From: CAXXHQ01 sp963665265
GTDB lineage: Bacteria > Planctomycetota > Planctomycetia > Pirellulales > Thermoguttaceae
Assembly (NCBI GenBank): GCA_963665265.2
Contig: CAXXHQ010000001.1
Coordinates: 62,001-126,000 of the forward strand
Reading direction: 5' to 3'
DNA: 64,000 nt
The notes under the pieces were generated by a model that ran no database searches, was not told where the DNA came from, and was given only the letters and a program-made list of their open reading frames with translations. This document shows, in pieces, positions 26,390-35,561 of the stretch; within the stretch, counting starts at the first letter, position 1; every line of letters starts with the position of its first letter. A program made the translations under genes and the position numbers.

Positions 26390-28612
26390 ATGAATCCGGC
26401 CGATTTCAACGACGATCCTTTCCTCGACGCCCAATTGCGGGACGTTCCGCTCCCTCCTGGACTGGCGGAACGGATCGGCGAGGGCGTTTGGAACGACGCC
26501 GAGATCGATCGCTTCCTGCAAAAGGTGGAAACGCCGCGCGACTTGGTCGATCGCCTGCAAATAGCGGCGGTGACCGACGCCGAGTTGGATTTCGCGATGC
26601 GCGACGTTCCGACGCCGGACGACTTGACCGCCAAGCTTCAAGCGACTGCGTTGGACGCCGACGACTTGGACAATTTAGTTTGCGACGTTTCGGTGCCGGG
26701 AAATTTGGAACGCCGACTGCGGTTGAATCCGTTTGCAGGCGGAATTCGATTCGCCTTGGCCTCGAGCGCGGCGGTGGCGCTAATCGCGGCGGGAATATTC
26801 GGCCTGCAACACATCCACTCGACCGGCGCGGTTTCGACCGCCTCGACGACGGCTCTCAAACGATCTTCCGAAGAACGTACGCTGGTTCTTCGCGACCCGA
26901 TCGACGAAAGCGGCTTGTTGTTTTTAGCGGAAAATCAATCAACGAAGAAAACGGCCTCCGAAGCGCCGTCGGTCGAATCCCCCTTGCCTCGCGAAATGGC
27001 TTGGCGCGGCGATGTGACGCTCGCTTCTTCGGGCGTCGAAGAAATTCGCGATCTGTTTGAATCGCCCGACGAAGATCCGCTAGAGGAAGTGACGCAAACG
27101 AGTTGGGGCGTGTTCGGCGCCGATCCGCGTTACGACGAAATGTCGGACTTGCAGGCGGCCTCGGCTTTGAGCTCGAAGGGGGCGGAATGGCCTGCCTTGT
27201 CGGCCTCGCAACGGCAGTTTTTGCTGCGATACGGCGTGCATCCCTTCGTTTCGCCTTCGGCCGATCAACGCCTGGAAACGAACGTCGTGCCTCTGAACGC
27301 GACGAACGAATCGTTTCGGCTTACGCAGCGCTATGTGCGCGACGGCGAGTTACCCCCGCCCGACGCCGTGCGAACGGAAGATTTTTTGGCCGCGATGAAT
27401 TATCCGTTTGCTCATCCGACGAACGATACGTTTCGCCTTTCGGCCTCGGCCGGTCCCGCTCCCTTTGAACGAAACGGTATTAGCGAGGTCTTGATCGGCG
27501 CGCAAGCCGGCGATTTGCCGAACGCGGATCGTCCGGCGACCCATGCCGTCTTTTTGCTCGACGCCTCTTCCAGCATGAACGGACGCGAACGCTGGACGAC
27601 CGCGATCGACGGCCTTCGCCTTGCTTTTCTCGGTTTGAAATCGGAGGATCGCGTCTCGCTGATTGTATTTAACGAACGTACGCAAACGTTCCTCGAGGCG
27701 GAAACGAAGGAAAACGCCCTTCGCAAGCTGCAAAGCCTGGAAAGCATGACGCCGAAAGGAGCCACGAACCTCGGCGCCGCTTTGGCCAAAGCCTACGCCA
27801 TGGCCCAACGAGAGCGCGCCAAACGAGTCGTTCCGACGCGAGTCATTCTCGTGACGGACGGACTAATCGAAGCCGACCAAGAAGCGGTCGCTCGCTTGAA
27901 GGAGCGGCTGCATAAATGCGTCGCCGAAAACGTTTGCCTAGACGTCGTCGAACTCCGCGCGCATGACGAGGAGGAAGGCGGAGTTATGAAGGATTTGGCC
28001 GCGTCCGGAAACGGACGTTGCGTTTCGGCGGGCGACGCCTCGCAATTCAATCAAGCCGTTTCCGAGCGGTTGTCGGGGCGCTCGACGACCGTCGCCGAAG
28101 ACGTCACGATGAAGGTCGTATTCCATCCGCACGCCGTGGCCTCGTACCGACTCGTCGGCCATGAGGCGAAGACCGTTCCCGGTTTCGCGACCGATCGCTC
28201 GGAGACGACGTTCCGGGCGGGGCAAGCGGCCGCCGCGCTCTATGAGGTTGAGCTTCGGCCCGGCGCCGTCGATCCCGTCATGACGGTCGAGTTGAGCTGG
28301 TCGTCGCCCGACAAATCGCTCCGACGGTCGCAAGTTCGAATCGTCAAGCGTCAAGACTTCGCAGAGACCTTCCAAGAATCGGCGCCCGAGTTGCAACTCG
28401 CCTCACTTGCCGCGCGAACCGCCGAGATTCTGCGCAATTCGCCGTTCGTCGATCTATCGCCGCGTTCGAGAGCCTTGCAGGAAGTTTTCGAGACGGCAGC
28501 CTCGGTCGATTGGAATTTCTATAAGAATCCGTCCTACGACGAACTCGTCCGCCTGGTTGACGAGGCGCGAAGTCTGCACGTTCTCCCCTCGGCCTCGAAA
28601 AAGTCGCCGTAA
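26390..28612 (+). CDS. Membrane VWA protein of the YfbK type with N-terminal repeats
   Basis: A 740-residue protein. Residues 18-110 hold four copies of a motif like DVPxPxxLxxRL starting at exactly 18, 45, 72 and 99, a 27-residue period. One membrane helix follows (about 119-139), placing the repeats in the cytoplasm and the rest outside. Residues about 295-370 match the VWA_N region of YfbK (DGELPPPDAVRTEDFLAAMNYPF). The VWA domain starts near 380 with an intact metal site DASSS at 391-395 and GATNLGAAL later. The end (WNFYKNPSYDELVRLV) matches the YfbK C-terminal domain. Gene order with the ECF factor suggests an anti-sigma factor in which the VWA domain senses an external signal (inference). 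Confidence 0.88.
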   Translation: MNPADFNDDPFLDAQLRDVPLPPGLAERIGEGVWNDAEIDRFLQKVETPRDLVDRLQIAAVTDAELDFAMRDVPTPDDLTAKLQATALDADDLDNLVCDVSVPGNLERRLRLNPFAGGIRFALASSAAVALIAAGIFGLQHIHSTGAVSTASTTALKRSSEERTLVLRDPIDESGLLFLAENQSTKKTASEAPSVESPLPREMAWRGDVTLASSGVEEIRDLFESPDEDPLEEVTQTSWGVFGADPRYDEMSDLQAASALSSKGAEWPALSASQRQFLLRYGVHPFVSPSADQRLETNVVPLNATNESFRLTQRYVRDGELPPPDAVRTEDFLAAMNYPFAHPTNDTFRLSASAGPAPFERNGISEVLIGAQAGDLPNADRPATHAVFLLDASSSMNGRERWTTAIDGLRLAFLGLKSEDRVSLIVFNERTQTFLEAETKENALRKLQSLESMTPKGATNLGAALAKAYAMAQRERAKRVVPTRVILVTDGLIEADQEAVARLKERLHKCVAENVCLDVVELRAHDEEEGGVMKDLAASGNGRCVSAGDASQFNQAVSERLSGRSTTVAEDVTMKVVFHPHAVASYRLVGHEAKTVPGFATDRSETTFRAGQAAAALYEVELRPGAVDPVMTVELSWSSPDKSLRRSQVRIVKRQDFAETFQESAPELQLASLAARTAEILRNSPFVDLSPRSRALQEVFETAASVDWNFYKNPSYDELVRLVDEARSLHVLPSASKKSP

Positions 28613-28735
28613 TCGGAACGTTGACCAAGTCCGTTCGCGCTCCCCTCTCTTTTCCGCAAGGCTAGGCTATAATAAAGCGGCGTCGCAACCGTGATCGGTC
28701 CGAGTCGGCGACGTTTCCTTTGGGATGACTTTCGC

Positions 28736-31700
28736 ATGTCGTTTTCGTTCCGCAAAAGCGAATGCGCGATTCTGGCGATCGCGGTTCTGTTGATCGGCGC
28801 AAGGGCGTCGGGCGAAGAGCCTGCGCAGCGATTTCTCGACGCGCTGCGGGAGCAAGGCTATCATGACGTCGCGCTCGGCTATTTGGAACGAGCGAAAAAC
28901 GACGCTTCGCTCGGCGCGGACTTTCGGGCGACAATCGAACTTGAATCGGGCAAGACGTTGACGCAACTCGCGGCGACGATCGCCGACCTCGACGATCGGG
29001 AAAAAACGCTCGCCGACGCTAAACGACGCATTGACGGCTACCTAGCGTCCCATCCGGACGAATCGCGAACCGCGGCGGCGCAAACGCTCGCCGCCGGCGT
29101 CCTCGCCGAGCGAGCGAAAACCCTACGCGAACGAGCGGCTTCGCTCGCCGACGGAGACGACCGCAAATCCTCGCTCCTGGAACGCGCGCGGGACGTTTTG
29201 GCCGAGGCGGCCGAACTGCTCGACCGACAGATCGTCGTCTACGCCGAAAGAGTTCGCAAGCTGAAGGTCGACGCCTCAGAAACGAAACCCTCGCCGGATT
29301 CAAAAGAGGCGAAAGGAAACGATCGCCTTTCGCGGTCGGTCGGCGAAATGCTTCAAGCGCGCTTGGCCCGGGCGCAACTCTATTACGAATTGGCGGCGAC
29401 TTATTCGGCCGATTCCCCGCAGAGAACGCAAAATCTGAAAGAAGCGGCGAAACGCTTCGAAGAGATATTCACGGCCTACGGCGACCGCAAAGCCGGACTC
29501 TATGCGCTCCTTTTTGAAGGGCGTTGCCGAAAAGAATTGGGAGAATACGCCGACGCGACGGGAATTTTCACGGACTTGCTTGCGATTCCCGACGATGACG
29601 ACTCGCTGAGAACGTTAAAACGACGCGCGCTGGTGATGAAATTGGAGACGCTCGTCGCGGCCGACAAACTGACCGAAGCGGTGTCGGTCTTTCGCGAGGC
29701 GAAGGACGGACCGCGACGCGCGGCGGACGAGACGACCGAAGAGGCGTTAACGGCGAAATACATCGCCGCCTCGGCGGCGGAGCGGGCTGCGCGAAGGCCG
29801 ACGGATGAAAAAGGACCGCGAGGCTTGACGCCGGACGAATATTCGCGACTTGCTCGGCAATGGTTCGGGGCGTTGGCGAGTTCCCCCGGCCCGCATCAGG
29901 CCGAGGCGAGAACGAAGTCGTCGGACCCGACCTTGGGAAAAGGGCCGGACGACGCTACGACGGCCTACGCGGCGGCTCGGGATCGAGGCCGAGAGTCGTA
30001 CGATCGATTACTCGCCGAATCGACCGCGAGCGGCGAACGAGAGACGTTACGGCAAAAAGCGATTGAGGATTTTCAACTTGCGCTGGCGATTCGGCCGCCG
30101 AGTGCGCCGACGGAAGACGCCAACCTGATCCGGTCGGCGTTGGCGTATTTATACTTCGTCGGCGGCGATTTTCGCGAAGCGGCTACGCTCGCCCAATTCT
30201 CGGCCGAACGTTATCCCGAGGCGGTAAGCTCGCGGGCGACGGCGAAGATCGCGTTGGCGGCCCTGGCTCAACTCCGCGAAGGAGCGAATTCGGAAGAGGC
30301 TCGCGCATTGTACGATTCGCTTCTGGAAAGATGGACGCGGCGGATCGCGAAGCAATGGCCGGACTCTCCGCTGGCCGACGAGGCGGGATTGGCCGTTTTG
30401 CGACTCGCCAAGAGAGAGGGTGATCCTCGGCGAATAAACGAGGCGCTGGCTTCCGTTCCGGAGAAATCGCCGAAGCGCGGCGAGGCCGAGATCCTCGCGG
30501 GTCAAGCGGCGTTGGCGGCGTTTGAAAAGTCGGAGGATCGAGAAACGACCGACGGCGCCGAAACGAAGCGGAGCCGAGCGACGCTCGAAGAAGCGAGAAA
30601 GCGGCTTGAGACAGGCATGACTCGGCTGCGAAAAACGGTCTCGACCGAGGAATCGGCGAGGCTGATGACCGCCGCGTTGCTGTCCGAGGCGCGGCTGGCG
30701 ACGGAATTAAACGACCCGCAAGGGGCGATTCGCGCGATCAACGATGCGCAATTCGGCCCGATGACTGCGGCGTTAAAATCGGATGCGGAAAAAAATGATT
30801 CGGCGAAGGACGAGCGTTTCATTCAGGAGACGTTCCAAACGGCGTTGCAAGCTTATGTGGTAGGGCGCGATTGGGACGGCGCGCGTCGGACGCTGCACGC
30901 ATTGGAAGAGGGAGCCGGAGGCGCCGATCCGGCGCGGGTCTTCTTCGGTTTGGGAGAGCGGATCGAAGCGTCGCTGCGCCGCCTGCGCGAGGCGGGACAA
31001 ACGACCGAGGCCGCCGAAGCTTCAAAAGCTTTCGACGCGTTTTTAGAAGACGTGGTTCGGCGCGCCGCCGATCGGCCGACGTTCTTTCCGCTGCTTTGGG
31101 CCGCGGAGACTTTCGACGACGCCGGAAAAGCGCAAGACGACGGTTCGACGCATCCTTCGCAAACGGCGGTTGCGTATTATCGCAAGGCGGCTTCGGCGTA
31201 TGAAGCGATTTTGAACGCGGCGAAGAGCGACGATCGCTTTTTGCCGACCGCCGAGGCCGACGCAAGCGTTCGAGTCCGATTCGCCAGATGCTTGAGTCGC
31301 TGCGGCGAATACGAACGGGCTTTGGACGAATTAATCGAGATACTGAAGCGACAAAACGCGCTGGCCGACGTGCAAGTCGAGGCGGCGCGAATTTATCAGG
31401 CGTGGGGCGAGTCGGGCGAAACGCAACATTTTCGCTCGGCCTACGCCGGAGGACGCAAAGCGCTCCTCAACGGAAAAACCGAAACGTTGCTAGTCTGGGG
31501 TTGGGATAAACTCGCCCGTCGATTGCAAGAGGCGACGGATTACGCCCCTCTTTATTTCGAGGCGCGTTATAATGCCGATTACTGTCGCTTGAAGTATGCG
31601 CAATCGCTGCCTACCAAGGAGCGAAAAACGACGCTGGCTCAAGCCGAGCGTGATTTAGCCGCGTTCGTTAAATCCTACCCGGAACGAGGCGGACGCGATT

Positions 31701-31753
31701 GGAGCGAAAAGTTCGACCGATTGATCGGCGACGTTCGCCAAGCGGAACGCTAA
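28736..31753 (+). CDS. Large exported TPR-like helical protein
   Basis: A 1005-residue protein starting at the ATG of MSFSFRKSECAIL; the open frame extends 15 codons further up but that would disrupt the signal peptide, which ends near GARASGEEP. The mature protein is almost entirely helical, rich in Ala, Glu, Arg and Leu, with many degenerate 30-40 residue helix-turn-helix units resembling TPRs (clearest near 195-300, 440-520 and 830-960). It is expected outside the cytoplasmic membrane as a scaffold. TATAAT at 28668-28673 lies 62 bases upstream but lacks a clear -35 box. It lies between the sigma/VWA pair and a second TPR protein, all on the same strand. Confidence 0.85.
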   Translation: MSFSFRKSECAILAIAVLLIGARASGEEPAQRFLDALREQGYHDVALGYLERAKNDASLGADFRATIELESGKTLTQLAATIADLDDREKTLADAKRRIDGYLASHPDESRTAAAQTLAAGVLAERAKTLRERAASLADGDDRKSSLLERARDVLAEAAELLDRQIVVYAERVRKLKVDASETKPSPDSKEAKGNDRLSRSVGEMLQARLARAQLYYELAATYSADSPQRTQNLKEAAKRFEEIFTAYGDRKAGLYALLFEGRCRKELGEYADATGIFTDLLAIPDDDDSLRTLKRRALVMKLETLVAADKLTEAVSVFREAKDGPRRAADETTEEALTAKYIAASAAERAARRPTDEKGPRGLTPDEYSRLARQWFGALASSPGPHQAEARTKSSDPTLGKGPDDATTAYAAARDRGRESYDRLLAESTASGERETLRQKAIEDFQLALAIRPPSAPTEDANLIRSALAYLYFVGGDFREAATLAQFSAERYPEAVSSRATAKIALAALAQLREGANSEEARALYDSLLERWTRRIAKQWPDSPLADEAGLAVLRLAKREGDPRRINEALASVPEKSPKRGEAEILAGQAALAAFEKSEDRETTDGAETKRSRATLEEARKRLETGMTRLRKTVSTEESARLMTAALLSEARLATELNDPQGAIRAINDAQFGPMTAALKSDAEKNDSAKDERFIQETFQTALQAYVVGRDWDGARRTLHALEEGAGGADPARVFFGLGERIEASLRRLREAGQTTEAAEASKAFDAFLEDVVRRAADRPTFFPLLWAAETFDDAGKAQDDGSTHPSQTAVAYYRKAASAYEAILNAAKSDDRFLPTAEADASVRVRFARCLSRCGEYERALDELIEILKRQNALADVQVEAARIYQAWGESGETQHFRSAYAGGRKALLNGKTETLLVWGWDKLARRLQEATDYAPLYFEARYNADYCRLKYAQSLPTKERKTTLAQAERDLAAFVKSYPERGGRDWSEKFDRLIGDVRQAER

Positions 31754-31789
31754 AAACTGCAAAGCGCCGGGCGCGGACGGCCGAAAAAC

Positions 31790-31815
31790 GCATGCCTTCG
31801 GCATTGCGGCTAAAC
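31790..31815 (+). repeat. Family C repeat
   Basis: ATGCC-TTC-GGCAT forms a hairpin followed by TGCGGCTAAAC. The stem differs from other family C copies (for example ATCCC/GGGAT at 43008-43020) while pairing is kept. Confidence 0.7.
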
Positions 31816-31857
31816 GATTGAAGGAATCATGTCACCTAATAATTGGAGTTCACCGAC

Positions 31858-32931
31858 ATGCGACGACGCATGCTGATTTATACGAACTTTTTCGTTTTCG
31901 CGTTTTTCGCCGCCGCTTCGGTCGCCTTTGCGCTCGACACGGTTCGCACCGTTTCGGGAAACGTGACGGGAAAAATCACCGCCCTCTCCGACGTGGCTGT
32001 CTCGGTCGAACCGACCTCCGGCGGCGAGGCGAAAAAAATACCGACGAATCAAATCGTCGTAATTTATTTCGAGGACGAGCCAGCGCAACTGCGAACGGCG
32101 AAAAATTACGTCGCCCTCGAACGACGCTACGCCGACGGCCTGAACGCCCTGGAACGAGTTAAGAAAGACGATATTTCGGCGAAGAAGTTCTGGAAGCAGG
32201 AATACGAATTTTACGCGGCCTTCGCCTCCGGAAAACTTGCCTTAGCGGGAGCGGGAAAAGTCGTCGAGGCCGGCCGATCCATGGCGGCCTTCGTGAAAGA
32301 TAACGCCGACAGTTATCACTATTTTGAAGCCTGCGAAATCCTCGGCGATCTGCTCGTCGCTAACAAATCGTACGATGCCGCCGAATCGTACTACGCCAAA
32401 CTCTCGGCCACGCCGTGGCCTTCGCTGCAAACTCGCGCGGCCGTGGCGATTGGTCGCCTCAAATTGTCGCAAGGAAAAACCGGCGAGGCCTTAAAAGCGT
32501 TCGAAGACGGTTTGATTCACGAGTCGGACGACGCCGTTCCGGCCGAACTCGTTAACTTGGCGAGACTCGGCAAGGCCTCGGTGTGGGCGGCGTCGGGAAA
32601 AGAAAACGACGCCCTAAAGCTTTCCCAAACGGTGATCGACAAAACCGATCCGGAAAAAAGCGAAATCATGGCCCGAGCCTATCTCGTGCAAGGCGAGGCC
32701 TACCGTTCGCTGAATAAAACGGAAGACGCGCTGCTCGCTTTCCTGCACGTCGATTTGCTCTACGCCTCGATTCCCGACGCCCACGCCGAGGCGTTGGCCA
32801 ACCTCGCCGAATTATGGGAGCAAGCCCAGAAACCCGATCGGGCCGAGCGCGCGCGGCAAACGCTTCTCCGCCAGTATAAGAACAGTCCGTGGGCGAAAAA
32901 GCTCGGCGGCGAAACGACGGACGGAAAATAA
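31858..32931 (+). CDS. Exported TPR protein with N-terminal beta domain
   Basis: A 357-residue protein. TTGGAG lies nine bases before the ATG of MRRRMLIYTN. A signal peptide ends near SVAFA. Residues 26-70 (VSGNVTGKITALSDVAVSVEP) look like a small beta domain, and the rest is TPR-like helical repeats, clearest around ACEILGDLLVANKSYDAAESYYAKL and the two following units. It follows the 1005-residue TPR protein on the same strand, so both may act in one envelope complex. No enzyme motif is visible. Confidence 0.85.
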   Translation: MRRRMLIYTNFFVFAFFAAASVAFALDTVRTVSGNVTGKITALSDVAVSVEPTSGGEAKKIPTNQIVVIYFEDEPAQLRTAKNYVALERRYADGLNALERVKKDDISAKKFWKQEYEFYAAFASGKLALAGAGKVVEAGRSMAAFVKDNADSYHYFEACEILGDLLVANKSYDAAESYYAKLSATPWPSLQTRAAVAIGRLKLSQGKTGEALKAFEDGLIHESDDAVPAELVNLARLGKASVWAASGKENDALKLSQTVIDKTDPEKSEIMARAYLVQGEAYRSLNKTEDALLAFLHVDLLYASIPDAHAEALANLAELWEQAQKPDRAERARQTLLRQYKNSPWAKKLGGETTDGK

Positions 32932-32977
32932 CAAGCTATTGGTTATTGCGCGCCGAGCCGTTTGCAATTTTTCGTCG

Positions 32978-33919
32978 CTACGCCCGAGGATGAAATTTTT
33001 TATGCACGGCCTTTAGTCGCGTCGGATCGACGTGGGTGTAGATTTGCGTCGTGGCGATGCTCGCGTGACCGAGCATCTCTTGCACTTGCCGAAGGTCGGC
33101 GCCGCCGGCCAGCATGTGCGTGGCGAAGCTATGACGCATGGTGTGCGGGCTAACGTCGTCGGGCGCTCCAACGCGAATGACATAGCGCTTAAGAAGCTCC
33201 CATATTCTTTCACGACGCAAACGAAATCCGCGGTAGCTGAGGAGAGCCCAATCGGGATTCGTCGAATTTCGGGCGGCCAACTTCCCTCGCTCATGCTCTA
33301 AATAGGCGACGAAGGCTTCCTTCGCTCTTTCGCCAAGCGGAACGAGACGCTCTTTATCGCCTTTACCGCGGCAGAGGCAATAGCCTTCGTCGAGATGAAC
33401 GTCGCGGAGCCGTAAGTTCGATAGCTCGGAGACGCGACAGCCGGTGGCGTAGAGAAGCTCGAGCATCGCGCGGTCGCGGCGCCAGTAAGGATCGCTCGTC
33501 GTCGGCGCTTCAAACAACTCTGAAATCTGACGCGGACTTAGAACCCTCGGCACGCGCTGCCAAAGCTTTTGGCTTCCCAATAGCTCGGCGAGATTGTCGA
33601 CCAAAACCCCTTCCAACTGCAAATAACGAAAGAAGACTTTGAGCGAAACCAAATGGCGAGCGACGCTGGCAGGGGCTAAATTCCGTTTATTCAGCCAACC
33701 GGCGTAGTCGGCCAATTCTTGGATCGTCAGTTTGACGACGGCGCGCCCGTTAAGCCATTCGAGAAAACGCTCCATGTCTCGTCGATAGGCGGCCGTCGTG
33801 TTATCGGAGAGATGGCATTCGCCCGCAACGTAGGCGACGAAGCTTTCGACCCAAGTCCGCGTCATGGCGGCGGGGGACGGCGGCTTCAGCGCGCTGGGGC
33901 GTTTAAGGGGTATTTTCAT
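32978..33919 (-). CDS. xerD: Tyrosine recombinase XerD/XerC family
   Basis: Site-specific recombinase, probably the chromosome-dimer resolution enzyme. The 313 residues contain the SAM-like DNA-binding domain (about 20-110) and a catalytic domain with all expected residues: Arg162 in GCRVSEL, Lys186 in RGKGDKER, His259 and Arg262 in HTMRHSFATHML, His285 in LGHASIATT, and the nucleophile Tyr294 in IYTHV. Gene context is not that of an integron or prophage: no attachment site or cargo is visible. XerC and XerD cannot be separated with certainty without alignment. Confidence 0.92.
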   Translation of the reverse strand: MKIPLKRPSALKPPSPAAMTRTWVESFVAYVAGECHLSDNTTAAYRRDMERFLEWLNGRAVVKLTIQELADYAGWLNKRNLAPASVARHLVSLKVFFRYLQLEGVLVDNLAELLGSQKLWQRVPRVLSPRQISELFEAPTTSDPYWRRDRAMLELLYATGCRVSELSNLRLRDVHLDEGYCLCRGKGDKERLVPLGERAKEAFVAYLEHERGKLAARNSTNPDWALLSYRGFRLRRERIWELLKRYVIRVGAPDDVSPHTMRHSFATHMLAGGADLRQVQEMLGHASIATTQIYTHVDPTRLKAVHKKFHPRA

Positions 33920-34137
33920 TACTTATCTTTTCGACATCGCTGACGGCCTGGCATCAGAAGGAAGAGTCCGAACGCTCGGCGACGATCGTATTTGAAGGCA
34001 AGAATTGCGGAAAATATGATTTGGGAAAAATAGCAAATTTCTCCGGCCGGCCGCTGAGCCCCCCCTGCTCCGCTCCCGTTCGGCAATTGCTATAATTCCG
34101 ATTGCCTCATCAACATCACTCGCAAAGGGCACGTACC

Positions 34138-35142
34138 ATGGCGACTCGCGCGATGCCAATTGTCACCTTGTCGGAAACCGTTCTCGGTCAAGAGGCCGAT
34201 CTGTTTCTTCTTCTCTCGGCCAAGGAGGACCTCACGACAAAGACCGGCAAGCCGTATTTGAAGGTGACGTTCCGCGATTCAAAAAGCGAAGTCAGCTTTC
34301 CGATCTGGTCGGACGCCGCTTGGTACGAGGCGGCGAAGGCGCAATGGACGGTCGGCGGATTCTATCGAGTTCGCGGCGCGATGCGTGAGACGAATTTCGG
34401 CCCGCAATTGGAGATTCGCAAAATCCGCGAAGTGAACGACGCCGACAAAGCCGACGGCTTCGATCCGGCAATGTGTTTGCCGCAATCTAAGTTCGATCCG
34501 CGCGAAATGTTCGCCGAACTGCTCCGTATAGCGAAGGATAATATCGAAGACAAACAAATTCGCAAATTGACCGAATCGATTTTACAGAAGTATCAAAAGG
34601 AATGGCTGACGTTTCCGGCGGCGCGTCACAATCATCACGCCTATGCGGGCGGATTACTGGAGCATACGTTAAGCGTCACGCGGACGGCGATGTTTTTGGC
34701 TGCGAAGTACGCCGCCTACTACGACGACATGACGCCGCCGCTGAATAAGAGCGTGGCCGTGGCGGGGGCGATTTTGCACGACGTGGGGAAGTTCCGCGAA
34801 TTAGCGTGCAGTCCTGAGGGAGCCGTTTACTCGGCCGAAGGGGCGATGATCGGCCATATGCTTTTAGGTCGAGATATCGTCCGCGAGACGGCCGCCGAAT
34901 TAAAGATTGAGTCCGAAGCGCTCTTTCGGCTGGAACATGCCGTAATCGCGCACCAACGGTTGCCCGAATGGGGTTCGCCCAAGCCGCCTATGACGCCCGA
35001 AGCGCTTTTGATACACTACGCCGACGACATGGATGCGAAAATGAACATGATGGCGACCATTTTGCGTGAGGATCGCCAAGCGGGACCGATCACGTCGAAG
35101 AAGAACGTGCTGGCGCAACATGTATATCGCGGCGAAGCGTAA
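34138..35142 (+). CDS. YhaM-like 3'-5' exoribonuclease (OB fold plus HD domain)
   Basis: A 334-residue protein. An N-terminal OB fold (about 10-90, with KTGKPYLKVTFRDS) precedes an HD phosphohydrolase domain with HNHHAYAGGLLEHTLSV and AGAILHDVGKF, as in YhaM-type nucleases that trim RNA and sometimes single-stranded DNA ends. Metal ligands of the HD domain are intact. I chose the ATG giving MATRAMPIVTL, with AAAGGG upstream and a perfect TATAAT at 34091-34096; an upstream in-frame start adds a His/Gln/Arg-rich leader that looks non-coding. Divergent from xerD. Confidence 0.9.
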   Translation: MATRAMPIVTLSETVLGQEADLFLLLSAKEDLTTKTGKPYLKVTFRDSKSEVSFPIWSDAAWYEAAKAQWTVGGFYRVRGAMRETNFGPQLEIRKIREVNDADKADGFDPAMCLPQSKFDPREMFAELLRIAKDNIEDKQIRKLTESILQKYQKEWLTFPAARHNHHAYAGGLLEHTLSVTRTAMFLAAKYAAYYDDMTPPLNKSVAVAGAILHDVGKFRELACSPEGAVYSAEGAMIGHMLLGRDIVRETAAELKIESEALFRLEHAVIAHQRLPEWGSPKPPMTPEALLIHYADDMDAKMNMMATILREDRQAGPITSKKNVLAQHVYRGEA

Positions 35143-35177
35143 ACTTGCAGTTTAATTTATTGAATAACAACGGATGC

Positions 35178-35200
35178 GGCGCTCGCAGAGCGCCCTACAC
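35178..35200 (+). repeat. Family B hairpin
   Basis: GGCGCTC (35178-35184) pairs with GAGCGCC (35188-35194), then CTACAC follows. Confidence 0.7.
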
Positions 35201-35225
35201 TTTGTCCTCTACCCCCTGAACTCCC

Positions 35226-35561
35226 ATGAGCATACCCGTTACGACGACGTTTTCGTTCGAAGGCTACCGCATCACGGCCTATAAAGGAGTCGTTCGCGGC
35301 ATTATCGTTCGCGCGCCCACGATCACCCAAGGCATCTTGGGGAATTTAAAGAGCATCATCGGCGGCCAAATCGGCGCGTTCACCGAGATGTGCGAGCAGA
35401 CTCGGCAACATGCTTACGAATCGTTGATCGAGCATGCGGTTGCCATCGGCGCCAACGCCGTGGTCGGCCTGCGATACGACGCTTCGGAAGTGGCCGATCG
35501 CTCGACGGAAGTATTGTGCTACGGCACGGCCGTGGTCATCGAACCGATCGCCTCGACTTGA
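35226..35561 (+). CDS. ybjQ: YbjQ-family (UPF0145) protein
   Basis: A 111-residue cytoplasmic protein of the YbjQ type, a pentamer-forming dodecin-like family sometimes annotated as heavy-metal binding; the biochemical role is not settled. The family blocks VRGIIVRAPTI, MCEQTRQHAYESLIEHA and GANAVVGLRYD are present, and the length is typical. Its last 43 bases overlap the 3' end of murA on the opposite strand, so the two transcripts must converge. Confidence 0.93.
   Translation: MSIPVTTTFSFEGYRITAYKGVVRGIIVRAPTITQGILGNLKSIIGGQIGAFTEMCEQTRQHAYESLIEHAVAIGANAVVGLRYDASEVADRSTEVLCYGTAVVIEPIAST

Noticed and set aside
32978..33919. xerD-type recombinase considered as a phage or island integrase
   Set aside because: No attachment-site repeat, tRNA gene or cargo lies beside it and the protein length fits XerC/XerD.
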